The translations under genes were made by a program, and so were the position numbers. Under the pieces are notes generated by a model. It made no database searches and was not told where the DNA came from. It worked only from the letters and a program-made list of their open reading frames with translations. A DNA stretch of 64,000 nucleotides from Neurospora tetraspora (Eukaryota; Ascomycota; Sordariomycetes; Sordariales; Sordariaceae): NCBI RefSeq assembly GCF_033439725.1, contig NW_026944383.1, positions 1,922,001 through 1,986,000 of the forward strand, given 5' to 3'. Below are positions 28,867 through 42,800 of this stretch, one piece after another. The first letter of the stretch is position 1; every line of letters begins with the position of its first letter.

Positions 28867-29709
28867 ATACCCCTTCGATACTTAAGTCCGTCGTTTCGAC
28901 GGAACATTACTATACAAACTAATTTATATATACCCGACTAATTATCGTCGGAAAAAACTCCCACGAAATTATTACGTAAAACATCCTTATAATCTTAACT
29001 AAGCAACGCCCAATCCCTAATATAAACCTCGCATCCTTTAAATATACTTCCTCTAGCGGTAATGAAAATCCTTCCGCTTTTTAAATTTACATTTATAATC
29101 GTAGTAAACTTACTCTATCCGTTATCAATTTAGATTAGTCTATTTTAATACGCGAAGGTAAAGGTTACCTAATTCGCTATAAATTCTTCAATAAGAAGGA
29201 ATTCGGCGTCGCTTCTAACCTATTTAACTATTGCGCTTTAAAATACCTTCTCTTAAATATAGTCGTAAAAACCGGGAAAATCGGTATAAACTACCTTTAG
29301 TAACTATTAGAATCTAGCGTCTAAAATCTTCTACTTCGCTATTTTTATTTTATATATTTCTAATTCGGTCTTTACATTTATATATCTATTTTCTAAAATA
29401 TTAATATAGTTTTTAAGCGAATTATCTACTGTTATAAATTCTTAAAAGCTAACCTAACGTTAGTTAAAGTAAAATTTAGGATTTTATTCGAAGAAGATTC
29501 GAAAATCGAAAGCGTTTTAATAGGTTAATTGAATTTAGCCTTAATCGGGCTATTAAAGGCCGAGGTAAATAGCCTATTAAGGATAGCGAAAATAAATTAG
29601 AAAATAATTATACGTAAAATATTATTCGGGACTAAGGAAATATACCCCGATATTTCTTTTTCGCTAGAAGAATGTATATTAGGGGTAATTAAATCTATAT
29701 AGAGGGTAA

Positions 29710-29915
29710 GAATTTAAATAATATTGTTAGACTTCTTATTAGAATTAATATTCGTACGGTCCGTCCTAAAAAGAAGACTGGTAAAAGTAAGCCGGGTAGC
29801 CGGAATCTAAATAATATTATCTAATTTCCTACCGGAATTAGTATTCGTAAGGTTTATTTTAAAAAGAAAACCAGTAGAAGCAGGCCGGTTGGTTAGAATC
29901 TAAATAATTTTAAAT
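29710..29915. repeat. 93-bp tandem repeat inside the gypsy element
   Basis: Units start at 29710, 29803 and 29896, each opening with GAATYTAAATAAT; the third is partial. The 93-bp period equals 31 codons, so it probably arose in a coding or structured 3' part of the element. Copies differ mostly by transitions. Confidence 0.75.
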
Positions 29916-32900
29916 TTCTTTCAAAACCTAATAATTACAACGGCCTTTATATCCGAAGAATCCTCGCGGATTTAAATCGAAATATACGAATTTAATTTAT
30001 TATTAAAAGTAATAGGCTTCTTACTTATAATAGGGATATTAAAGATTTTCGCGCGCTTAGACTAAATATCGGCCTTATTAAAAGCTTTACGCTTAGCTGC
30101 GGATACGGACTTAATTTCGAATTCGTCAGCCTTTACGTCTTTAATTTTAAATAGGATGTAGGGAGGCGGGTTATCCTCAAAGTACTACTATCTACTCTTA
30201 ATTAACGCTTCGATAGTAGCGTTATATTTATTAATAATAGATTAAAAATTATTATTGTTCTCTAATATATATTTATAAATTAAAGCGAAAATTTTATTAT
30301 TAACGTTTTTATTAATAATAGTAGTTTAAGTAACCTTATTATAGGTTTTAGCGGCGATGTCAAGGATATAAGCGTTAATAATCTTAACCTTTATTTTTTA
30401 GATGGGTTAGATTCTAATATCCTATTTAACAAAGCTAGTTTTTAAAGACAGGTTATAAATTTATTTAATATAATAGTCCAATATCAGAGTAAAGTTTTTA
30501 TCTTTTATATTAACTATCTATTTCTTATAACTTCCTCTATCTTTTACGATCTAATACGTAATTTAAGCAATTTATATGTAGTAGGTATCTAATTTTTTCA
30601 GGAATATATTGAATTTAATTATTAAAATATGTATTTTAATAATAGTTTAGCCTTTTTATAAATTAAAATTTACTTTATATATTTATTTTACGAAACGTTC
30701 TGCCTTTTTAAAGTAATTACTTTAAATAGAATAGCCGCCATTATATTTTTCTCGGTTAGGTTTAAATAACGGAAATACGTATTCTTAATCTTAAATTCAG
30801 CGTAATTAAAAGTACGCGAATCTTCGTAAATATCGCTAGGAATTTACTTACTATAGTTTATAAAAGGCTAAGTACTGGCATTATTATTTTAGGCCCTAAC
30901 GACGTTTTTCTCGAAGTCGGTAAAGGTTATAACTATATTACGAAATTACCTTCTAGTATTTTTTCCGCTTCCTATAGTTATAGTCGAAAAATAGGTAGTT
31001 AGTCTTAAATAGTAAATTGGTCTTAATACGAATATAACTATTTTAGGTATTTTAAGAAGTATAAATAGAAATTTTATAATGGGAATAAGTTTATATACAA
31101 ACAAATTCTTAATTATTAGTATAATTACTTAAGGTTGCCTAGTAACAGTCGTCTTTTTAAAGTAAACCGTTATAGTATTAGTTAATATAGACTACTTTAA
31201 TTTCGCGGCCGGTAAAGTAATAATAATATTTAACTTAAGGATATAAATAACTAGCGTACCTTCCGGTTTTTCATAACCTTCTAACTCATTAAATCATTAT
31301 AATTCTTTATTTTTAATTAAGAATTTTACTTTATATTCCCTAATTAAACTTTAGGTATAATCTATTAATCCTAATTTACTTCCGCATTTTAGAGCCTATA
31401 TATTCTATTCATAATCATAGCCTTTCTATTTAACTTTATAAAATAAAATCGGTTTACTTTAAATCTAAATTATTTTATATTTTAATAATCTTTCGATTTT
31501 ATATAATTTATATTATTTATTGTCCCCTTTAATAAAACTCCGACCCGGCTTATTATTTATTTACTTTTTAAAAGGGTTATCCTTTGGAATATCCCCTTAA
31601 ATAAGTTACGGAAATAATTTTATAAATTTTCTAATTAGTTAATATATTTAATTCGTATATTAAACTTCCGATTTTGTAAACTACTATAAATAAACCAATT
31701 CGCTATTACTTAAATTTCCGTAATAATTCCCCAAGCGGATTATAGCCTTTATATAAGTTAATTATAATTTTATTACCTATTCGAAAATTTAAAGGCTGGT
31801 ACTTTTAATTGTAATAGAATTTATATTTTATTACTACCTAATCTATTGCTTCTGTAGCTTTTTTATAATAAAGTTTTCGAAGGGAATTTAAATTTATATT
31901 TAAATAGTTTATAAATTTAATGAGGTCGAGAGCGGTATTTAATTTAAATCCTAAAACCAATTCGTTAAGTACTATACCTAACGGTATAAATAATAAATTA
32001 TTTATATTATATTATACTACCGGGAATATATCCGGCTATAGGATATTAAAGTTTTCTACTGTATAGTAACGAATCGCGAACTCGACCTCCTTATTTCATC
32101 GTTCGTTTTTTCTATTAATTTAGGAATACTATATGATAGTATAAGCTAATTTAGCGTTCAATTTAATAAAAATTACCTTCTAGAGAATTAAAAGAAACTT
32201 ATAATCTCTATTATTAATAATAATATAGAACAAACCCAATCGTAAAGTAGTAGTATAATTATAAACCTTTCGGCCCAATTGACCATAATATAAATAATCT
32301 TTCTTAATATAAGAATAACCTTCTTATTAAAAACATATATAATTATTATTAAGGCGTTATAGTCTATTCCTCTTTATAAGGTAGACCAATAGGGTTACTT
32401 AAATAGACCCGTAATAAAATCTATTTAAATAGTATAGTAAAGGATAGGTTTTAAGATAATTGGCTATATTTAATTAGGCGTAGTTTTGCGGTCGGTCTTA
32501 AGAAGGTTATACTTAGGGCAATAAAAGACGTAACTTCGTAACCGTCGAATTAATTTTAAAAAGGTTAAGCCCTCTAATTCTTTAACTATTCTCGCTAGCC
32601 CGAAATAATACCTTTTATTTTACGTTATATATAATATAGTTTTTATATAGTTCTCGGAGATATATAAGCGAATTATTCCGTTTCGGGCGTAATAATATAG
32701 AAAATTCGTCGTATAATTAATAAAAGAACTACTTATTTTAAAGAAGGTCGAACTTTTTATTTTATTTAATATACTTCTTTAATTTCTTTAAAACCTTAAT
32801 ATAATACTAATTTTTCTTGTAGCCGTCGATAAACTTCTATTTAATAATTAAATCTATACGGATTTGGACTAAATATACTATATCCTTCTAAATATTATTA

Positions 32901-35900
32901 AATTCGTTAGTTTAAGGGTCCGGCTTAGCAGCTAGTAATAGTAATTGTAAGAGGGCGTTTAGGATAATATTAATCCTGCCGAAAATATATTTAATATTTA
33001 GATCGAATTGGGATACGTAAATAAAAGCGGTAATTAATTTTAAATTAAATTTAGTTAAATCTACCGTACGTAGTATAGTTTAGCGACTTATACTCGTAAT
33101 CGCTTTATAATTTATAAGGATAATAATAAGCTTTTTATAAGATTAAATAATATATTTAATTATCCAGTATACTTATACGAAATACGTTACTTTTAATTCG
33201 GTTAGCTAATAAGCTTTTTTGATATTCAATATATATTTACTATAGAATATTATTAATTAGATTTTATTTATAAGGAAAGACTTCCTATTTTAATTATCTC
33301 CTTCTATATAAATGATAATTAAATTGAAACCGAATTCCTTTAATACGTCGATTTTATAAAAGGTTAACCAGTTTAAATAATGATAGAAAAGAACCGATTT
33401 TTTATAAAACTAGTCTTAGAGGATTTTAAAAGCCTACTTTTCCAATTCGGTAGGGATAAAGATTATAGTATGTATAAATCTTTAACGAATTAATTAATTT
33501 TTGCTTTCTAATATCCTCTTTTCTTTTTTTATTTGGGTAAATAAAACCGTTTTCTTATCTTCTAGGGGTCTAACTTTTTATATAAATTATAGAACGAATT
33601 TCTTTAAAAGGTTTCCGATATTAATATATTTTTTAAAACTAGCGAGTCTTTTAATATCTTTAAGTTCCTCAAATCTTCTATACGTTCTTGGGTTATTGTG
33701 AAATTAAACCCGGTTATTTAATAATTAAGAAATCGGATAGATAGGTAAGCGACGAAGGATTTCTTAGCTGCTATATTGAAATTAATATCTTTAAAAAACT
33801 CTAAAATTAAACGGAAGTATTTAAAGTATTCCTCTTTTATATTACTAAAAACGATTATATTTCCAATATAAACAATAGTAAAATATTTTTATAGATAGAA
33901 TCGCCTATCTATAAAACGTTATATATAAGGCAATAATTTTTTATAACCTATTAGGGCAATATTCGATCGCTCTAATCCTTTTGGACTTATAAATATTATT
34001 TTATCCTAATAATACGGGTCAACGGGTACTTAATAGAAAAAAGTTAATCTATCGAAATACTTTATATATTTCTTACTCCGTATTTTCGTAATAATCGAAT
34101 CTTAGGTTAGGAGAGGGTAAGAATCGCCTATAATAACTTTATTAATTGGACGTTAGTCTATGACTACTTAGATTTTCTGATTTCTGTTTATAGTCCGCTA
34201 AATTATAAAATAAAAATAGCCGAAGGGAATTAAACGTTTCATCTATTCTAATTTTCTATTTTTATATATTTTATTGAACGTTTTATTTAAGACTTCTATA
34301 TTTTTAAAGCTAAATTAATATATTCTTAAGGTAATCTTTTCTTTTTATTACCCTTCTATAAAATTAATTTAGAATATTTCGTCTTCGTTAATTTTTATTA
34401 TACTCGTTCCGTTATAAATATTATATTTATTTAATAATATTTTAATTTCCTATACGAAGTCTAGTTCTAAGTTATAAATTTCAATTCTATATATAAATTC
34501 GATCTCTGGGACCTCATCGGGCTTATTAATACCTAGTAAAGATCCCTTCTTTATTATATTTTTAAAAATCTTTAAAATTTCCTCTTTAGTAAGTGGACCT
34601 TCTAGTACTACTTCCTTTACCACTTCCCTAACAACTATATCGATCTTTAGGTTAGGGGTGAATATGATTCTCTCGAATTTATTTATATAATCGAACTCCT
34701 CGCTTACATTTTTATTAGCAATAATTAATATAATTTAGGCTTGTAAGAAAGAGACTAACTTATAATTATTGATTTTAATATCTTTAATTATCCCATGTCG
34801 CTAATTTTAATAAATATATATAAGCTTCGAATTTAGGTTTATAATTACTACTATCTAGGCCGTGCCTTAATTTAGGAAATAACTTTTAATAAATTTATAT
34901 TCGGATTCGAAAATAAAGTTTTTCGGCACCCTAGTATCCGAAATTAAATTTATATATTAATAAATTACCGGCACTCGGACTTCGCTATAGGCGGGGAAAA
35001 TTAAATTATACGAAGCGGTAATTTTATATTTGACCAGTCTTATTTTATTAATGATTTTAATTGAAAAATCCCTATATAAAATAATCTATATTATATCCGT
35101 TTCGGAGTCGATTTTGATACCGTACGGTACTATCTATAATGTACCAAGTAATAAATTCGTAGCGATTTTAGGAAAAACCTATATAATAATTCTAAACTTA
35201 ACTATCTTTAATTTACCTTTCTTAATAAATAAATATCGAAAGTAATTCACCTAATTAAATTAACCGTTTCTCTAACGATTTTAAAAATCTTCTTTCTAAA
35301 AATATTATAAATTATTAACTCGCTTTAAATAATTTATTTCTCATTAATTAAAATATTCAAATAGCCGGTATTAATATAAATCGATTATTCAACGCTAGTT
35401 TTTAATAATCGGATATTTATTATTAAATATATATATTAATAACCTTCCGGTAAATTTATTACTAGTTTGGCCTTTATTATAGGATCGGCCTTATTTTTAG
35501 AAGACGTAACTATATAGGCTAATATTATTAGTATTTTAGAAACGTTCGTAATTAAAATAATTTTAAACCCGTCTCCTAACTTTATAAGGGGAATTCCTAA
35601 TTTCTAACTTTTAAGTTTGAATAAAGTATATGACTTGTCGGGGAGGAGGTAAATGAAAAATTTATTACGCAAGGGGAAAATTACTTTATACTTCTAATAT
35701 TTAAATCGGTTACAATTGCTAGGAAATACGTAATAAATAGACTTAGTAATATGCTTTTCGGTACTTCCTATATATATAGTACTATTAGTAATATTAATAA
35801 TTAAATAAATTTCTTTTTCTCCCTTACTCGAATAATAATCAACCTCTTCGTATCTTTCCGTACAAAGTCTAATTATATTATTATTTAATTAATCATTATA

Positions 35901-38900
35901 AATAATTATCTCTTTCTTATCCGTAGTAGTATAAAAACTGCTACGTTTATTAGGGTTCTATTTTACCTATTTTCTATAATAGTATTTAAAAGGTACTATC
36001 CTTTTAATAAATAATTTAAAAAACGAGTAATAATTACAACCTTTACCCTTTATAGCCTATTTATCATTAAAGTCTATTTTCTTTCCTTTATAATTAAAAC
36101 GACGGGAATTTAAGGCAAACGAAATATTCCTACGAAATAAGTAATTAGGCTTTCTTCCTTAGAAAATTATTTTAGAAGCAGATAAAATAGGAGGCGTTTT
36201 AGAAATAATAAATACCTCTTTAACTATTTTCAATTGGGGAAGGGCTAATAAAATTTTGAAAATAAGATACGGCTTAAGAGTAAGGAATGCTTTATTATTA
36301 AATTCTACCCTCAAATACTTAGCAGTCTACTCTTAATTATAGTTTCCGAATTTATCGATAATATAATTATAGTAAATAAACGCTTTTTATTCTATATATT
36401 TAAAAAGTTTATTAATAATTAACTTTATAATTAATTTAAAAATAACTTAGCAAAATTTTAAGTAAAGAATATTCCAAATACGGGTGTTAATAGTATACGG
36501 ATCTCTTTTACTAAATTCGCAAATATAATAGACGATTTAAAAGGTTGTATCTTAAAGATTATTTCCTTTACAGCAATCCTTATATAAGTAATAGATTGAA
36601 TTTAGTTTAGCAAAAATTTAAAATTTACTAGGGCGGAATTTATTTTAAATAAACCTTTCCTACATATCTAAATTTAATCTAATATTAGCGTGCTAAATTA
36701 TAGTAAATTAAATAATCTACCAAATTTTTACTATATTATAAAAGAATTTGTACAGGTTTAATCTAAAATATTCTTGTTTCGCAATTATAGTAATATTACA
36801 TCGTACAAACTCAAAGAATAAAGGGATTAATTTAAAATAAGTATCTCCTTTAAATGAGTAGTAATCTCTTTCTTAGTATTTAGATTCCGGGGTATCTAAG
36901 TAAAAATAGCCAATATTCGTAGCTTTTTAACTACGTAAACTACTATTAGGGCCGTCCAAATTAAAAATCTTATAGAAATTAATTGCTAAATCTATAGCGA
37001 ACTTATTAAATATATCTTTATTACCACTTTAAGTAACTTTAACTATAGTTTAAAAAACCTTTAAAACTACCTATACGTTATCTCTTCTAAATAAATTGCT
37101 TAGTAGAGATACCGGCGGGTTTATTAAGGGAAGCGGGTTTAATTACTCTTTTTGTTCGTTAATTATAATTATAATAGGCTTATTAGTAAATACCTTTATA
37201 AAGTATAATAAAATTTTCAAGGCCCTTATTAAAACGTTTATAATTAGGTTCGGTATTATAAATAGTATTTATATTAATATTAGGGTTATCTCTATGGTTT
37301 CGATTTTTTCTTCGATTCTTTCGTTAAAAGGAGGTAAGTTTAATATATTTATTTTAATTTCAGAAACTTAAGGTTCTAATATTATCGGTATAGGAGTAAC
37401 CAGCAATTTAAAAAACGGCTATTTTTAATTTAAGGTTAAACCGGGGTAAAATTAGGGAAATTTACGAAATTTAGGAATTAACTTCTTCCTAGGCAACAAT
37501 TTAATACCTAATTAAAATTTAAGTAGGGAGCTAACGAATTTAATTCAACGCTTTATCGGAGTCGGTTCTACTTTAATAATTCTTATAAATAGGGTTAAAT
37601 TTAACGTTCTTATCCTATTTACGAAATTAGAAGATTAGAAAAATTAGATTTTCGTATTTCCAAAAATCGGAAAGAAAGTACATTTATAATTTTAGAATCT
37701 ACTATTAATTAACGAATCTAATACCTAATATCGCCAATTTACACTTTTATTACGAGAATTTAGTATAAATTCCACTATCGGTAATTAATAATATAAAAAT
37801 TCGGCTATTAATACTAAAATATTATTACAATTACTCTAATTCGAAAAGCCTATACCCTAAATACTTTTATCCGCGAAGCTTTCTTTCCTAAATAATTTTT
37901 ATTAATTTTAGCTAGAATCTTAAAAACTTCACCTCGGAATATTTCCTTCTTTTAACAAAATCGGATTTATAATATTCCCTTTTCACTAAAGCCCGGGGAA
38001 ATTTAGAAATTACTTTATTTCGGGGATTTCGGTCTAAGTTTAAAAAAGTTCAATTTTAAATTATATTAATAATTATAAATTAATAAGCTAAGTTTTAAAA
38101 CCGACCTAATCTCTATAAAATAATTGTAAATTATCGCTAATACCCCATATTTCTTTAAATAGTAAAATTATAAGTATATCGTTTCTTTTACGTAAATTAA
38201 ATTTATTAAAAGGAGGTATATTTAATATATTCGTATTATTAGCTCGAGTTTAAAATGTTATATTTAAATTAAACTTTTACCTTTCCCGTTCCTTATCCGA
38301 AAATATTTAGAAAAGAATAAAAATCGGTTCTAACTCGGTTAAAAATAGCCTTAACGTAAATAACATTCTAATAAATAATTAAAGGAGTAATTAAATAGAA
38401 TTCTTAAAACTTTATTATTAATATTAAGTATATAATTTCGAAAGACTAGGCAACAGCGGATTTAAAATACCTTCTAACCCGCGAAAGCCAGGTTTAGGGC
38501 TGAACTTAGCGGCGGTATAACTATAATTATACCTCTCCTATCCGGATAGAGCTTTAAACTTAAATTTAATAGCAATAATAAACGAATTACGCCTCTTCAA
38601 TTTAGGTCGGACTTTAAACACTAAAGGTTTAGTGATAATACTATCGAACTATTATTCGAACCTCTTTTCCTTTTAAACGGTTTTAGTTAAGGAGTTAGAA
38701 TTGGCTTTATAAATCCTCGAATCCGAATAAGGAGCAGCCTTATTAAATTTGCATTTAGAAAATTCGGTTTAAGAGATAGCTTTATTACTTATTAATAAGT
38801 AATCGGAAATATTAATTTCGAAATCTATATTGATCGGTTCGGGCAATAAAGAAACGGGGTTATCTATATTAATATTATGTAATTTATTATTAAAATTATT

Positions 38901-39621
38901 TTATATATATTAGATTTAGTATCTTTATTCGGTAGATTTAGAATTGGGTAAATCGAGAAGGGTTTAGCTGGGGTAGAAACCGGACTTTTATTCGCCTAAT
39001 TCATTATTATCGATTTATCCTTATCCGCCGGACTTATAACCGGAATATTCGGACTCGGGTTAGTTTAAAATAAACTCGCTTTTATCTTTATTATTATTAA
39101 ATAAATCGTTTTAATTTTCTGTTTAATCGAAAGCTTTGTTAAATAGAAGGTTTAATTCGACCGAATTAACGCCATACTTAAGGATATATTTAATAGCTAA
39201 TTTAAAAATATCTTTAGGAATATATTTATCTAAAAGCTAATTAGGAGGGTAAATAGAAAGGGGGGTATTCTTAAACCGCCTAATCGTACGAATATTCATT
39301 AATACTTTTAATTATCTATTAAAGATAGGAGGGAGGGATTCGATTAGAAAATTAAAATACTACTTATTTTAATCCGATATAGTTTAATACTATTTAATAT
39401 TCGGATTTACATTAATAAAGTCGAAGATATAGCGGAAGTCCTTCTAGACAACGTAATTAATCAAATCTAATATATTAAAAGTAGGGTTAATTAACAATAC
39501 GAAGGTAATAATTAGGTAAAGTAAATACGGGGCCGGGCCGTTAAAAACGGGTCGGTGGTCCGTAAGTTTAAACAAAGAATAAAATTAGTAATAGGTTCAG
39601 AATTATTATTAATATACTATA

Positions 39622-39880
39622 TATAAAATATAGAAATGTTACGTAAGTTTAATTCGCAGATGTGAAAGATAATTATAATTCTAATAATCGAGGAAGAAAA
39701 ATTAGCTATATAGGAGCGGACTCTCCAAATCCGACTTATAGGTCTAAATCTGCCTAACTTAAGCTTACCTCAAGTCAGGGTCGAAGACTAAGCAAATCAA
39801 ACTTAGCCACAAGTCTACTCGTAAGTGACAAGTCTTCCCCCAAGTTGGTTGCCCGACTGGGTTGGACTTATCCTCTTATA
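39622..39880 (-). repeat. Gypsy LTR, right (5' LTR in element orientation)
   Basis: Counterpart of 28607-28866. Its last 150 bases are less AT-rich than the left copy, so it is the better preserved LTR. Confidence 0.85.
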
Positions 39881-39885
39881 TAAGA
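39881..39885. repeat. Target-site duplication (TAAGA) of the gypsy element, right
   Basis: Pairs with 28602-28606; one transition differs. Confidence 0.75.
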
Positions 39886-42800
39886 AGATCGAAAGAAACT
39901 TTAATTTGAAAATCTCTTTCCGCGCTATGGATAATGACTTTTATAAAGTAATAATAGTAAGTACTACTTAGGGAAAGGGTTGCGCCCCCCTATTTAAGGA
40001 TATTACGTTTATAATTATATTAAGCAGTAAATTTGCTAAGAAGGATGCTTTTAACGACGAATAAAATCCTAGCCCGGAGGTAAAGGGACGGGGAGAGGTT
40101 ATAAGTAAAAATAGTAAGTTTAGGAAAAATATTAATAAGAATAAGTGTACCTCCTCTTTGTTTTTGCTAATGAATAAACAATTACGACGATCCTTATATA
40201 AATTCTATAAGTAGCTAGGTTATAATTTAGATAAGTATTATTATATTAGGTTATAGTTAATTTATAAAGGTTAAGTTAAAAGTTCTATTATTAAAAAGCG
40301 TACGTTCGCTAATTTAAAGAAGGATAAAATATTTAAAGAAGCCGTTAACCATTTGTAAATATAGTGGGACGATAAAGATTAAAATAATTAATTCTATAGA
40401 CGCTAGGTAGGTAAAAGTAGTTTTTTAGTGCTTGTAATAAAACGCGGCGCTGTATATCTATTAAGAGACTGTATAATTTTCGATTTAAGCACGATAATAT
40501 ATATTTTTAATAAAGTTAATTAGTTTAAAGACCTTACCTTATTAAATATTAGTAATTATGTATAGGTTAGAAATAAGTGGATTCTTATCGAGGGGTATAA
40601 TACTATTATAATTATAATTTAGGACGATATTAAAAATAGAGAATTCTAATTCCCTAACGTCGCCCTACTATTAAGTATAATTTATAACCTCGTTTCCTTA
40701 AAATAATTCGAAGATAAATAAATCTATTAGAACTATAAAAATAATTGCCTACGCTCCCGCTTTATAAATTCCCTCATTTATTATATTTATTTTAAATATA
40801 AATATTTTATTTTAGAATATATCCCTCTATAGAATAGTATTAACAAATCCTTTTTCTATTATATAATATATAAACTATATTAAGCGGAAGTCTTAAAAGG
40901 GTAAACCCTTTCGTTGGCATTTTCGATTTGGCTACCCGGGACCCGAGATTTTAATTAAGCTAACGGAATAAGAATATAGCGTACAATTTAAGGGATTAGA
41001 TATAGTATATTGCAAATTATATATTAAGGTTAAGTTGAACCACTAGGTGCGTAGAGAAGTTCGTAATTATTTGGAGGGCCCTAGGTTATAATTAGCCCTC
41101 GATTTCTTCTTTTATAAGGAAGTGAAGGTAGGAGGCTAAAAATATTCGAATTTAATAGTAGTTGTAAATTAGTACTTTAAATTCGTTTAGGTATATTATT
41201 TAAGTAATAGAAAATTCGAATTTATTATTACATATTTACAATCCTTTTATATAGGGCTATAAATTTAATATTAAATTATATTTCGGGTAATGAAATATAG
41301 TAACAAGATAATTAGTAATAAAAAAATTACTATTTAGTTTATTACTAAGGGAATTAAGATTAAGCCCTTAGCATTTTATATATAAATTTAAAACGGCGGC
41401 ATAGAGCGTTTAAGGAGTATAATTAAAATTAAGGATATAGTAATATAATTAGGTATTAACTTTTCTTACGAATTGTAGATAGAGATTATTAAAATAATTG
41501 TATACTTGTATAACCTAATCCCTAAAGCGGATTATTAGAAATCTCTTTAAAACCGATTCGAAATGTATTATTAATTTAGAAATAGTATTATTCCTCTATT
41601 AGACCCCTTCCTTACTATTATATACTTTAAAATATATAGTTATAAAACTTTTATTCTTATAATAAAAATTATACAAGAATAGAATAAATTAATAAAATTT
41701 AAAGACTATACTTGGGTTAGCTATTTAATTGGATATTAATTAACGAATATTTATGGGATTTAGAATCTTTATATTAATTTTATTATTATTATATAAAGTA
41801 TTATATTTAATAAAGATGAGTTCTTCTTTAATAGTAATATTAAAAAAATCTATAATGTCCTTAATATTTCCTTTAAAGAATTGGCTATATAATTAGGATA
41901 TTTTTATTAAATAGATATTATATAAGTAAACGTCCTATAGGTCGAGGTTATATTTATTATAAATGATGGAGTTCCTGGCCCCGTTGTCTAAGGTTTTCTT
42001 ACCGAGACCGAGAATATATTAGGGGGAAGAGGAAGAATTAGGGTTTTTAGAAATATAAATATAATTTGGATCTTTAGAGGTCTTATAGGTATTGGGGATA
42101 CTATTAAGTTTAGAAATACTATAAGGGTCTTTAGAGCCTTTATTATTACTACTTTATATAATTGCCGTCGGATTTTTAAAATATAATCTTAAATTCGAAG
42201 GATAAAGAAGAGGGCTATTTCCTTACGCCTCCTAATAATTTAACCGTATTTTTGGTAACTCACTTCTTTCGTTCTAATAATGAATTATAGCTAATTATAG
42301 ATTAATACTTTTATTAGGCCGCGTCGTTTTTATTTATAAAGGGCAATCGATTTGTAGGCCTTTAGGGAGATAAGGTCGTAAATTAAGCCTTCCTAGAATA
42401 AATAAAAAAGAAGGGTATTAATATTAATCCCAACTATAATTCTAAATTAAAAATAATAAGGGATATTATTAACCGCTATAGAATAAAGGGTACGTTAAGA
42501 CCTTTCATCGAATTAACTTTCTAGCTCTTCTAGAATATTATAGTAATTTTAATTTTTATCCCTTTAGAGAGTTTTTTAAAGCTATAGAAGAGGAATATTT
42601 AGATAAGTATAAGGATAAGAAGTTTTAGAAGTAGGTTAATATTAAGGAAGTAGGAAATAATGAGATATTCGGTTCGATGTGGGTATATATTTATAAGTTC
42701 GATTAAGACAGCCGGTTCCTTAAGTATAAGGTACTTTTAATTATATATAAAGACTAGTAATCTAAAGATGGCGTACGTAAAACGTACGTAGCGATTTGGG

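Larger units (their letters stand above)
28607..39880 (-). mobile_element. Ty3/gypsy-type LTR retrotransposon fossil nested in the copia element
   Basis: An 11.3-kb unit bounded by about 260-bp LTRs and a 5-bp target duplication, inserted in the gag part of the copia element. Its genes read on the minus strand: gag-like region toward the right end, reverse transcriptase around 34.7-33.6 kb with a recognisable active-site region near 33.85 kb, RNase H around 33.5-33.1 kb, and integrase around 32.7-31.8 kb. Reverse transcriptase before integrase is the gypsy order. Heavily RIP-altered, with a great many breaks, and plainly inactive. It is larger than most fungal gypsy elements: about 5 kb lie before the reverse transcriptase and 2.7 kb after the integrase without a recognised domain. 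It must be younger than the copia insertion it interrupts. Confidence 0.85.

Noticed and set aside
33501-37371. Short AT-rich open frames (60-90 codons) in the transposon island
   Set aside because: They are chance frames in RIP-altered DNA, rich in Ile, Leu and Asn, and do not match the gypsy gene direction.
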